A stretch of 7,771 nucleotides of DNA from Betaproteobacteria bacterium (GTDB taxonomy: Bacteria > Pseudomonadota > Gammaproteobacteria > Burkholderiales > Burkholderiaceae_C): contig RFSP01000080.1 in NCBI GenBank assembly GCA_009923895.1, positions 1 through 7,771 on the forward strand, given 5' to 3'. Positions 1-6,277 of this stretch are shown one piece after another. Within the stretch, counting starts at the first letter, position 1. Each line of letters begins with the position of its first letter. Under the pieces are notes generated by a model, which was not told where the DNA came from, did not search any database, and saw only the letters and a program-made list of their open reading frames with translations. Position numbers and translations under genes: made by a program.

Positions 1-1
1 G

Positions 2-778
2 CTCGGCGCCAGCGAGGGCCGGACTCTCATTGAGAGCCAAGAGTCTGACTTGTTGGCTTACATGGCGCACCGCCATGCCGCCACGCGCGCCACCACCGCC
101 AATCGGCGCTTGACGGTATTCAAACGCTTTTTTCGTTGGGCCTTGCGTGAACATCTCATCGCGGCCGATCCCACATTGCGATTGACCGCGGCCAAGCAGC
201 CCTTGCGCGTGCCCAAGGCCCTCAGTGAAGGGCAGGTGGAGTCTTTGATTGCAGCTCCTGATACCGACACGGCTCTGGGCTGCCGTGACCGCGCCATGTT
301 GGAGCTTTTGTATGCCAGCGGGCTGAGGGTGAGCGAGCTGGTGTCACTCAAGACAGTGCATGTGAGCCTGGACGAGGGCGCCTTGCGGGTCATGGGCAAG
401 GGTGCCAAAGAGCGGCTGGTGCCTTTTGGTGCCCAGGCCCACGAATGGATTCGACGCTACGTGAGCGGTGCGCGTGCAGACATTCTCCAAGGCCGCGCCA
501 GCGATGCGCTCTTTGTGACTGGCCGCGGAGGACCCATGACGCGCCAGGCCTTTTGGTTGTTGATCAAACGCTACGCCCGTGTGGCAGGTGTGGACGCGCC
601 GTTGTCACCCCACACCCTGCGCCATGCCTTTGCGACCCATCTGCTCAACCACGGTGCCGATTTACGAGCCGTGCAGATGCTGCTGGGCCATGCCGACATT
701 TCCACCACCACCATCTACACCCACGTGGCGCGAGAGCGGCTCAGGCAACTCCACGCGCAGCACCATCCCAGGGGTTGA
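2..778 (+). CDS. xerD: Tyrosine recombinase XerD, C-terminal part (5' end cut by window edge)
   Basis: Site-specific tyrosine recombinase that acts with XerC at the dif site to resolve chromosome dimers at cell division. The frame is open to the left edge, giving 258 visible residues; by alignment from memory with the 298-residue E. coli XerD, about 39 N-terminal residues are missing. The end of the core-binding domain comes first, then the catalytic domain. All catalytic residues are present (visible-fragment numbering): R109 in ASGLRVSEL, K133 in MGKGAKERLVP, H204 and R207 in SPHTLRHAFATHLL, H230 in LLGH, and the nucleophile Y239 in TTIYTHV. The ending ERLRQLHAQHHPRG closely resembles the XerD tail, which favours XerD over XerC. 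A TTG at 50 is in frame but falls inside the conserved domain, so it is not the start. The next gene converges on it, with 9 bp between the stop codons. Confidence 0.95.
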   Translation, partial: LGASEGRTLIESQESDLLAYMAHRHAATRATTANRRLTVFKRFFRWALREHLIAADPTLRLTAAKQPLRVPKALSEGQVESLIAAPDTDTALGCRDRAMLELLYASGLRVSELVSLKTVHVSLDEGALRVMGKGAKERLVPFGAQAHEWIRRYVSGARADILQGRASDALFVTGRGGPMTRQAFWLLIKRYARVAGVDAPLSPHTLRHAFATHLLNHGADLRAVQMLLGHADISTTTIYTHVARERLRQLHAQHHPRG

Positions 779-787
779 CGGGCCGCC

Positions 788-1579
788 TCATTCCTCGGTC
801 ATGGAAGCCAGGTCTTCCGTGCTGAACCCCGCCTTTTTTCGTGCCGCCAAATTCAGCGGAGCGCGTAAGCGTGGCGCGCCATGCTCGCGTGCCAAGCGGC
901 GATAGTGACTCACGGGATCCAGGCCTTGTTGTTCACAAAGCCATCGATACCAATGGTTGCCGATGGCCACATGCCCGATCTCATCGCGCAGAATCACCTC
1001 CAAGATGTCCACGGCGCGCTGGTCACCGGCACGCGCCAACCGGGCCTGCATGGGTGGCGTGGCGTCCAATCCCCGGGCTTCGAGGGTTCTGGGCACCAAG
1101 GCCATTCGCGCCGTGATGTCGTGGGCAGTCTTCATGACCATGGTCCACAAACCATCGTGGGCCACAAAGTCCCCGTACTGGTGTCCATAAGAGGCCAGAT
1201 GGTCTGCCAGCAATTCAAAGTGGTGGGCCTCCTCAAAGGCCACACGCAGCCAGTCGGTGTAATAGGCCGCCGGCATCCCGGCAAACCGCCACACCGCGTC
1301 GAGCGCCAGATTGATGGCATTGAACTCGATGTGGGCCACCGCATGGAGCAGGGCCGCACGGCCCTCTGGGCTGAAGGGACTGCGGCGGCTGACCTGTGCC
1401 GGGGGCACCAGGAGGGGGTGCTGCGGCCGTCCTGGAAGCCCCATGGGCTCATCCCACTGCATTTCGGGATCCAAACTCGCTCCTGTGGCGTGGAGCTGCC
1501 ACAAGCGCTGGGTTTGCACCACCTTTTGCGCAGGATCTTCAATTTGTAGGACGTTCAACGCCTGATGTCGAATCTCCAT
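788..1579 (-). CDS. DUF455 family ferritin-like protein
   Basis: Conserved protein of unknown function, recognised as DUF455 (ferritin-like superfamily), 263 residues. The helical core carries the pattern of a carboxylate/histidine di-metal site: E85 in AHIEFNAINLALD, E117 and H120 in AFEEAHHFELL, and E194, E200 and H203 in ILEVILRDEIGHVAIG. Two ExxH motifs about 83 residues apart, plus an early Glu, fit a ferritin-like four-helix bundle that could bind two irons; actual metal and reaction are not known. No signal peptide or membrane segment is visible, so it is probably cytoplasmic. The start at 1579 (MEIRHQAL) is chosen because family members begin with a similar short motif. An upstream ATG at 1630 in the same frame would add 17 unlikely residues and run into the divergent gene. 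The ribosome binding site is poor (GTAGAG directly before ATG). It diverges from the gamma carbonic anhydrase gene. Confidence 0.88.
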   Translation of the reverse strand: MEIRHQALNVLQIEDPAQKVVQTQRLWQLHATGASLDPEMQWDEPMGLPGRPQHPLLVPPAQVSRRSPFSPEGRAALLHAVAHIEFNAINLALDAVWRFAGMPAAYYTDWLRVAFEEAHHFELLADHLASYGHQYGDFVAHDGLWTMVMKTAHDITARMALVPRTLEARGLDATPPMQARLARAGDQRAVDILEVILRDEIGHVAIGNHWYRWLCEQQGLDPVSHYRRLAREHGAPRLRAPLNLAARKKAGFSTEDLASMTEE

Positions 1580-1614
1580 CTCTACAATTATCGGTTTTCT
1601 CCAGGAGATGTCGC
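1580..1614. promoter_or_regulatory. 35-bp divergent intergenic region, candidate promoters both ways
   Basis: This is the only gap between two divergently transcribed genes, so it must hold or adjoin both promoters. On the plus strand TACAAT (1583-1588) resembles a -10 box about 7 bases ahead of a plausible transcript start near 1595; I find no good -35 partner for it. On the minus strand GATAAT (1592-1587) resembles a -10 box and overlaps the plus-strand one. A transcript from it would begin almost at the DUF455 start codon. AGGAG at 1603-1607 is a clear ribosome binding site, 7 bases before the ATG at 1615. The promoter calls are motif reading only. Confidence 0.35.
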
Positions 1615-2139
1615 ATGGCGGTGTATGCACTGAATGAATGGGAGCCTCAGATTGCGCCCTCTGCCTGGGTGGCCGACAGCGCGACCGTGGTAGGTCGGAT
1701 CACGCTGGGCGAGGAGGTGAGCGTTTGGTATGGCGTGGTGGCCCGTGCCGATTCTGCGCCCATCCATGTGGGAGCGGGCTCGAACATCCAGGACAACAGC
1801 GTGTTGCACGTGGATGAAGGCATGCCCTTGATCATCGGCGAGAACGTCACCGTGGGTCACCAAGTGATGCTCCACGGCTGCACCATTGGCGATGGGTCCC
1901 TCATCGGCATTCAGGCCGTGGTCCTCAACGGCGCCAAGATTGGAAAAAATTGTTTGGTGGCCGCAGGCGCCTTGGTGACCGAGGGCAAAGAATTTCCCGA
2001 CAACTCTTTGATCATGGGCGCTCCCGCCCAAGCGGTTCGTGAACTCTCCGAGACTCAAAGGGAACGAATCAAACACAGCGCCCGCTATTACGTGGCCAAT
2101 GCCAAACGGCACCGCGACGGTGCCAAGAAGATTGCCTGA
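1615..2139 (+). CDS. Gamma carbonic anhydrase family protein (YrdA/PaaY-like)
   Basis: A 174-residue left-handed beta-helix (hexapeptide repeat) protein of the gamma carbonic anhydrase-like family, expected to form a metal-binding trimer in the cytoplasm. The three zinc-ligand histidines of the family are visible: H65 (SVLHVDEG), H82 and H87 (VTVGHQVMLHGC). Hexapeptide-type repeats run roughly from residue 18 to 125, followed by a C-terminal helix with the family motif MGAPAQAVREL. Family members include YrdA, PaaY and CaiE. Many have no proven carbonic anhydrase activity, and the acidic proton-shuttle loop of the archaeal Cam enzyme is not evident here, so the reaction is uncertain. The start is fixed by AGGAG at 1603-1607. 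The frame is open further upstream, but there it lies antisense to DUF455. Its stop overlaps the hslO start (TGATG), so the two are probably one transcription unit. Confidence 0.93.
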   Translation: MAVYALNEWEPQIAPSAWVADSATVVGRITLGEEVSVWYGVVARADSAPIHVGAGSNIQDNSVLHVDEGMPLIIGENVTVGHQVMLHGCTIGDGSLIGIQAVVLNGAKIGKNCLVAAGALVTEGKEFPDNSLIMGAPAQAVRELSETQRERIKHSARYYVANAKRHRDGAKKIA

Positions 2140-3107
2140 TGGACCAGCTGCACAAATTTCTGTTTGAAGGCTTGCCAGTACGGGGCATGTTGGTCCGCCT
2201 GACCTCCAGTTGGCAAGAGTTGTGTCGCCGGCGTGACCCACAACAGGGCGGCGCTGGCGCGTGGCCGCAACCGGTGCAAAGCCTGTTGGGTCAGATGGCA
2301 GCTGCAGGCGTGTTGATGCATGCCAATATCAAATTCAATGGCGCGCTCATCTTGCAAATTCAGGGCGATGGTCCGGTTCCATTGGCGGTGTGCGAGGTGC
2401 GGCCGGGGCTGCAGTTTCGGGCCACGGCCAGCGTAAAAGGCGAGGTGTCGCCTGGGGCGGGTCTTTCTGATTTGACCAATGCCGGGGGGCATGGCCGCTG
2501 TGCGATCACGCTCGACCCGCAAGACCGATTGCCGGGTCAACAGCCCTATCAAGGGGTGGTGCCCTTGCATGGCGACCAACGTGAGCCATTGCAATTGTTG
2601 TCCCAGGTGTTGGAGCATTACATGCTGCAATCCGAGCAGCTCGACACCCGCATGGTGCTCGCTGCCAACGACCAGATGGCTGCGGGCTTGCTGATCCAAC
2701 GCCTGCCAACCGAAGGCGAAGGCAACTTGGCGCAGCGCCGGCGAGAAGACGACATCGGATTGAGCGAGGGGTTCAACCGCATCGCCCACCTGGCGGCCAC
2801 GCTCACCTCAGAGGAGTTGTTGTCCTTGGATGCCGACACCGTGCTGCGGCGTCTGTTCTGGGAAGAGCCCATGGTCAGATTTGAGCCGGTGGTGCCTCGG
2901 TTTTCTTGTACATGTTCGCGCGAGCGCGTCACGCACATGCTGTTGGGACTGGGGCGCCCGGAGGTGGACAGCATCCTTGCCGAACAAGGGCTAGTGGACA
3001 TAGGCTGTGATTTTTGTGGCCAGCACTACCGCTTCGATGCGGTCGATGTTGGAGAGGCCTTTACACCACCAACGGATCTCGGTCGCGGAAACTCGACGCT
3101 CAACTGA
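2139..3107 (+). CDS. hslO: Redox-regulated molecular chaperone Hsp33
   Basis: Cytoplasmic holdase chaperone that is switched on by oxidative unfolding and protects proteins during oxidative (for example hypochlorous acid) stress. At 322 residues it is somewhat longer than E. coli Hsp33 (about 292). The N-terminal domain opens with LHKFLFEGLPVRG and includes the NIKFNG region near residues 63-68. The C-terminal redox switch has the four zinc-binding cysteines in the canonical arrangement: C257-x-C259, 30 residues, then C290-x-x-C293. The ATG overlaps the stop of the preceding gene by one base. Only a weak purine-rich site (AAGAAGA) precedes it, so translational coupling is likely. The last 8 bases overlap the end of the convergent kinase gene. 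Confidence 0.97.
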   Translation: MDQLHKFLFEGLPVRGMLVRLTSSWQELCRRRDPQQGGAGAWPQPVQSLLGQMAAAGVLMHANIKFNGALILQIQGDGPVPLAVCEVRPGLQFRATASVKGEVSPGAGLSDLTNAGGHGRCAITLDPQDRLPGQQPYQGVVPLHGDQREPLQLLSQVLEHYMLQSEQLDTRMVLAANDQMAAGLLIQRLPTEGEGNLAQRRREDDIGLSEGFNRIAHLAATLTSEELLSLDADTVLRRLFWEEPMVRFEPVVPRFSCTCSRERVTHMLLGLGRPEVDSILAEQGLVDIGCDFCGQHYRFDAVDVGEAFTPPTDLGRGNSTLN

Positions 3108-3669
3108 CCTGCTGAAATCGCCGACGAACCGCGGGTTCTGCATGACGTATCGCGCAGGCCAGTCGTTGAGGTCCCAAGCCTGCGACGCTGGCCCAAGGCA
3201 GATGGTGGGTCATCAATAGCTGGCGCAGGGCCTGGTCTACGGGCTGTCGCACGTGCGGGCCATCACGCTGCAGGCCGTCCGCTTCCCACGGCAAGTCCAA
3301 GTCGGTCAGCAAGGTCAGGTCCACCCGCGCATGTGCCTGCACCGCCAGGGGCTCCAGGCTTGGGTCATCGAACAGGAGTTGGCTGTAAACCGCTGTCATC
3401 AAGGCCGTGGTGTCGCACACGACCACATCGTGGCAGGCCGCCGCCGCCTCAATCAGATCGGTCTGTTTTCGCGCGATGGCCTCTTGCTCATGCCTTTGAG
3501 GCGTGCGGCCATTTTGATGGCACCATGTGCGCAGCCACTCGGGTACCCAGGTGGTCCGCAGGTGCAATTGTTCGCCCAGGGCCGTGGTCAAAGCCTGGGC
3601 GAGGGTGGTCTTGCCGGTGCTTTCCGCACCCAAAACGGCAATGACGAATCCGCCCATCCTGTCACCCAT
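3100..3669 (-). CDS. NadR-type ribosylnicotinamide kinase domain protein (P-loop ATPase, AAA_28-like)
   Basis: Probable kinase converting nicotinamide riboside to nicotinamide mononucleotide in NAD salvage, 189 residues. A Walker A motif GAESTGKT lies at residues 14-21. The block CDTTALMTAVYSQLL near 85-99 resembles the substrate-binding region of the NadR kinase domain, and LPWEADGLQRDGPHVRQ near 127-142 resembles the NadR lid/arginine region. The protein corresponds to the C-terminal kinase domain of E. coli NadR alone; the helix-turn-helix and NMN adenylyltransferase domains are absent. The pairing with pnuC directly upstream supports the function. The start at 3669 overlaps the pnuC stop by 8 bases and has AAAAGG 9 bases upstream. 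An ATG at 3657 would remove four residues and is also possible; one at 3699 would overlap pnuC by 38 bases and is less likely. The symbol nadR is withheld because that names the three-domain protein. Confidence 0.85.
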   Translation of the reverse strand: MGDRMGGFVIAVLGAESTGKTTLAQALTTALGEQLHLRTTWVPEWLRTWCHQNGRTPQRHEQEAIARKQTDLIEAAAACHDVVVCDTTALMTAVYSQLLFDDPSLEPLAVQAHARVDLTLLTDLDLPWEADGLQRDGPHVRQPVDQALRQLLMTHHLPWASVAGLGPQRLACAIRHAEPAVRRRFQQVS

Positions 3670-4321
3670 GATGGGGCACCTTTTCTGCCCTCTTTTCAAC
3701 TCTCATGTACCCGATCCATTGGCGCAAGCCGATCCATGACAACACCGCAAAAACCGCGTAAAGACCGGCAGTCAGCCACAGGTGCTTGTAAACGAACAAA
3801 CCCAAGCTGAAGACATTCACGCCCAACCAAAATGCCCAGTTCTCAATGCGCTTGCGCGCCAGCAGCCATTGGCCGGTGAGGCTGGCCACGGTCGGTAGCG
3901 CGTCCAGGTAGGGCACGTCACTGTCGGTCACGGCGCTCAAAAGAGCCCCCAGCATCGGCCAGACGGCCAAGGTCACCCCAAGGGCCACAACGCGTTGGCG
4001 AGCTGTGAGGTAGGACACGCCGAAAGCCTCGGTGCCATGGGCTGCAGGGCGCAGCCATTGCCACCAGCCCCAGGCCGCCAAGGCCACAAAGGCCCATTGC
4101 AGCACCGCCTCTCCGTAGAGCTTGTAATGAGCAAAAAGCAATGAGTACAGCACCGAGCTCGCGATGGCCAAGGGCCACCCCGCCACGTGCACCCTCAAAT
4201 TGCAAATCACCATGGCCACCGAGAGCACCACGGCCACGATTTCTAGCCAGGTGACGGCGATGTCTTGCACTTCGAAAGCGGTGCGTAGGAGAGGGGCTGC
4301 GACTTGCAGCAAGGTGTCCAC
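3662..4321 (-). CDS. pnuC: Nicotinamide riboside transporter PnuC
   Basis: Inner-membrane facilitator for nicotinamide riboside, 219 residues, the usual size for the family. About seven hydrophobic segments are visible, roughly at residues 22-41, 48-66, 72-90, 109-131, 142-155, 162-178 and 182-202. Family motifs include WGWWQW (84-89) and the RIENWAFWLGVNV stretch (158-170) after LTGQWLLARK. Transport by PnuC is thought to be driven by trapping of the substrate through cytoplasmic phosphorylation, which fits the kinase gene overlapping its stop codon. The start is GTG at 4321, with GAGG 9 bases upstream (4334-4331); there is no ATG before residue 37. It follows ftsB after 40 bp with no clear promoter, terminator or riboswitch-like element in the gap, so it may be read from the eno-ftsB transcript. 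Confidence 0.93.
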   Translation of the reverse strand: MDTLLQVAAPLLRTAFEVQDIAVTWLEIVAVVLSVAMVICNLRVHVAGWPLAIASSVLYSLLFAHYKLYGEAVLQWAFVALAAWGWWQWLRPAAHGTEAFGVSYLTARQRVVALGVTLAVWPMLGALLSAVTDSDVPYLDALPTVASLTGQWLLARKRIENWAFWLGVNVFSLGLFVYKHLWLTAGLYAVFAVLSWIGLRQWIGYMRVEKRAEKVPHHG

Positions 4322-4361
4322 CGGAGTGCGCCTCGTTAACTTGGGCGGGCAATGGACGCGC

Positions 4362-4637
4362 TCAGCGTCGCTTGGTCATCTGCACCAAGACTTCGTCGGG
4401 ACGCAGCATCCCCAACTCAGTTCGGGCTTTTTCTTCCACCATCTCCAAACCTTCGCGCAGGTCATTGACTTCCGCGGCGACGCGGGCGTTGCGCTCTTTG
4501 AGCATCGCATTGCGCGCCGTTTGTGCATCGAGCGTGCGCTGCAAGCTCCAGACGTGGGGCAGACTGCCCTTGCCCAACCAAAGGCTGCCCTGGGTGGCAA
4601 GGAGCAGGATGCTCAGAGTCAGGGTCAACCAGCGCAC
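4362..4637 (-). CDS. ftsB: Cell division protein FtsB
   Basis: Small bitopic inner-membrane divisome protein that works with FtsQ and FtsL to link early and late division steps and to activate septal peptidoglycan synthesis. At 91 residues it is slightly shorter than the E. coli protein (103). A short cytoplasmic tip is followed by one membrane segment (about residues 4-21), then a periplasmic coiled coil (about 30-70) and the conserved FtsB end, with EVNDLREGLEMVEEKAR and ELGMLRPDEVLVQ. The start is GTG at 4637, preceded by AAAGGA at 4649-4644 with 6 bases of spacing. The gene lies 14 bp after eno, the common eno-ftsB arrangement of proteobacteria, so the two are very likely cotranscribed. 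Confidence 0.95.
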   Translation of the reverse strand: MRWLTLTLSILLLATQGSLWLGKGSLPHVWSLQRTLDAQTARNAMLKERNARVAAEVNDLREGLEMVEEKARTELGMLRPDEVLVQMTKRR

Positions 4638-4651
4638 GACGAATCCTTTGA

Positions 4652-5935
4652 TCAGCGCAGGTTGTAAAAGGCCGCTCTTCCGGGGTAAGAAGCCACATCC
4701 CCCAGGTCTTCCTCGATTCGCAGCAACTGGTTGTATTTGGCAATACGGTCAGAGCGGCTCATCGAGCCCGTCTTGATTTGCCCGGCGTTGGTTCCCACCG
4801 CGATATCGGCAATGGTGGAGTCTTCGGTTTCGCCAGAGCGATGACTGATGACGGCCGTGTAGCCCGCGCGTTTGGCCATTTCGATGGCGGCGAAGGTTTC
4901 GGTCAAGGTGCCGATCTGATTGATTTTGATCAGGATGGAGTTGGCAATGCCTCGGTCGATTCCTTGGCGCAAGATCTCGGTGTTGGTGACGAAGAGGTCA
5001 TCACCCACCAACTGCACCCGCTTGCTCAGGCGCTCGGTGAGGTGTTTCCAACCATCCCAATCGCCCTCATGCATACCGTCTTCGATGCTGATGATGGGGT
5101 ACTTGTCCACCCAAGTGGCCAGCATGTCAGTCCACTCGGTGGCGCTGAGCACCAGACCTTCACCTTCCAGGTGGTACTTGCCCTCTTTGAAGAACTCGCT
5201 GGCCGCACAATCCAGTCCAATGGCGATTTGCTCTCCGGCGGTATACCCCGCCTTGTCGATGGCATCCAAGATCAATTGAATGGCTGCCTCGTGGCCTGGC
5301 ACGCTGGGCGCAAACCCGCCCTCATCGCCCACGGCGGTGCTCATGCCTTTGCCGTCAATGATTTTCTTGAGTGCGTGAAACACTTCAGCACCATACCGAA
5401 CGGCTTCTCTGAAACTCGGTGCACCCACCGGGATGATCATGAGCTCTTGCAAATCCAGGTTGTTGTTGGCGTGGGCGCCGCCATTGATGACATTCATCAT
5501 GGGCACAGGCAATTGCATGCCTCCCATGCCGCCGAAATAGCGATACAAAGGCAAACCGCTTTCTTCTGCTGCGGCCCGGGCCACGGCCATGCTCACAGCC
5601 AAGGTGGCATTGGCACCCAAGCGGCCTTTGTTGTCGGTCCCATCCAAGTCGCGCAAGGTTTTGTCCAAAAAAGCCTGCTCGCTGGCATCCAGCCCCAGCA
5701 CGGCCTCGCTGATCTCGGTGTTGATGTGCTCTACCGCGCGCAACACCCCCTTGCCCAGATACCGAGACGAATCGCCATCGCGCAGCTCAATGGCTTCACG
5801 AGAACCCGTAGAAGCCCCGGAGGGCACAGCGGCCCGACCCATGGTGCCCGATTCCAACAGCACATCACACTCCACCGTGGGGTTGCCGCGGCTGTCCAAA
5901 ATCTCACGCCCGACGATGTCGACGATGGCACTCAT
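4652..5935 (-). CDS. eno: Enolase (phosphopyruvate hydratase)
   Basis: Glycolytic enzyme interconverting 2-phosphoglycerate and phosphoenolpyruvate; magnesium-dependent and cytoplasmic. At 427 residues it is full length (E. coli 432). The N-terminal domain carries the mobile-loop motif VPSGASTGSREA (S42). In the barrel are H155 (GGAHANNN), E164, E205 (GDEGGF), metal ligands D242 (GLDCAAS), E285 (SIEDGM) and D312 (GDDLF), and catalytic lysines K337 in the signature ILIKINQIGTLTET and K388 (GQIKTGS). H365-R366-S367 of the SHRSGE motif is also present, so the active site looks intact. A GGAAAGAAGA stretch about 5 bases before the ATG is the likely ribosome binding site. The 36-bp gap upstream is AT-rich, with a candidate promoter. 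Enolase supplies the PEP used by KdsA, encoded two genes upstream. Confidence 0.99.
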   Translation of the reverse strand: MSAIVDIVGREILDSRGNPTVECDVLLESGTMGRAAVPSGASTGSREAIELRDGDSSRYLGKGVLRAVEHINTEISEAVLGLDASEQAFLDKTLRDLDGTDNKGRLGANATLAVSMAVARAAAEESGLPLYRYFGGMGGMQLPVPMMNVINGGAHANNNLDLQELMIIPVGAPSFREAVRYGAEVFHALKKIIDGKGMSTAVGDEGGFAPSVPGHEAAIQLILDAIDKAGYTAGEQIAIGLDCAASEFFKEGKYHLEGEGLVLSATEWTDMLATWVDKYPIISIEDGMHEGDWDGWKHLTERLSKRVQLVGDDLFVTNTEILRQGIDRGIANSILIKINQIGTLTETFAAIEMAKRAGYTAVISHRSGETEDSTIADIAVGTNAGQIKTGSMSRSDRIAKYNQLLRIEEDLGDVASYPGRAAFYNLR

Positions 5936-5950
5936 AGGGGTCTTCTTTCC

Positions 5951-5975
5951 AAAAAATCAAATCATAAAAAATCAA
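5951..5975. repeat. 10-bp direct repeat upstream of eno
   Basis: AAAAAATCAA occurs at 5951-5960 and again at 5966-5975 (plus-strand reading), separated by 5 bases, so the copies are spaced 15 bp apart. On the coding strand it reads TTGATTTTTT twice. The distal copy includes the DUF1330 stop codon. It may be a regulator site, a curved AT tract that helps the promoter, or chance in a low-complexity AT-rich gap. Confidence 0.6.
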
Positions 5976-5988
5976 TGCACACCGTCCA
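5961..5988 (-). promoter_or_regulatory. Candidate sigma-70 promoter for eno
   Basis: On the minus strand TATGAT (5966-5961) matches the -10 consensus at five of six positions. It lies 16 bases after TGGACG (5988-5983), which matches the -35 consensus at four of six. A transcript would start near 5954, about 18 bases before the eno start codon. The -35 lies in the end of the DUF1330 gene. This would allow enolase and ftsB to be expressed apart from pyrG-kdsA. Motif reading only. Confidence 0.35.
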
Positions 5989-6262
5989 CCACCACCATGC
6001 GCATCACACCGGCGTTCTCACGCAAGGTGCGCGCAGTGGCGTAGGTTTGCGACTCGTAAAACTGGCGCGCCGCCTGGCGGTCCTTGAACTTGAGCACCAC
6101 CAGTCGGCTGGGAGTCCAGGGCCCTTCCAAGACCTCAAAAGCACCACCACGCACCAGAATTTCTGCGCCGTGTTCTTCCATGGCCCGGGTGCTCCACTTT
6201 CGATATTCCACCATCTTGGCTTCATCGGTCACGGTCACGTCGGCGATGATGTAGGCGCTCAT
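5972..6262 (-). CDS. DUF1330 domain-containing protein
   Basis: Small conserved protein of unknown function, 96 residues, recognised as DUF1330 (dimeric alpha+beta barrel, ferredoxin-like fold) from the opening AYIIADVTVTDEAKMVEY, the central EVLEGPWTPSRLVVLKF and the FYESQTYATARTLRENA segment. No signal peptide, membrane segment or cysteines are present, so it is probably a cytoplasmic dimer; any ligand or reaction is unknown. It sits between kdsA (15 bp upstream) and eno (36 bp downstream), in the same direction. No Shine-Dalgarno sequence precedes the ATG at 6262: the upstream bases read GAATGCCCCACCC. Its translation may therefore depend on ribosomes finishing kdsA, or be low. Confidence 0.9.
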   Translation of the reverse strand: MSAYIIADVTVTDEAKMVEYRKWSTRAMEEHGAEILVRGGAFEVLEGPWTPSRLVVLKFKDRQAARQFYESQTYATARTLRENAGVMRMVVVDGVH

Positions 6263-6277
6263 GGGTGGGGCATTCGA

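Noticed and set aside
2..778. XerD-like gene as an integron or phage integrase marking a mobile element
   Set aside because: The sequence matches housekeeping XerD closely, including its C-terminal tail. No attachment repeats, tRNA gene or cargo genes are nearby.
881..1549. Plus-strand open frame of 222 codons opposite DUF455
   Set aside because: It lies wholly antisense to a conserved gene and shows no family similarity; a codon-bias shadow.
1588..2241. Minus-strand open frame of 217 codons opposite the gamma-CA gene
   Set aside because: It is antisense to a gene with intact metal ligands and a clear ribosome binding site, and crosses into hslO; no independent support.
2088..2789. Minus-strand open frame of 233 codons opposite hslO
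   Set aside because: It is antisense to a clear Hsp33 gene and its product has no recognisable motif.
3126..3138. GAACC-GCG-GGTTC inverted repeat just past hslO as a terminator
   Set aside because: The stem is only 5 bp, there is no following T-run, and it codes for ordinary residues of the kinase. Not a credible intrinsic terminator.
4322..4361. Possible NAD-sensing riboswitch or promoter ahead of pnuC
   Set aside because: The gap is only 40 bases and GC-rich, with no convincing hairpin set or -10/-35 pair; too short for a known NAD-related riboswitch with its expression platform.
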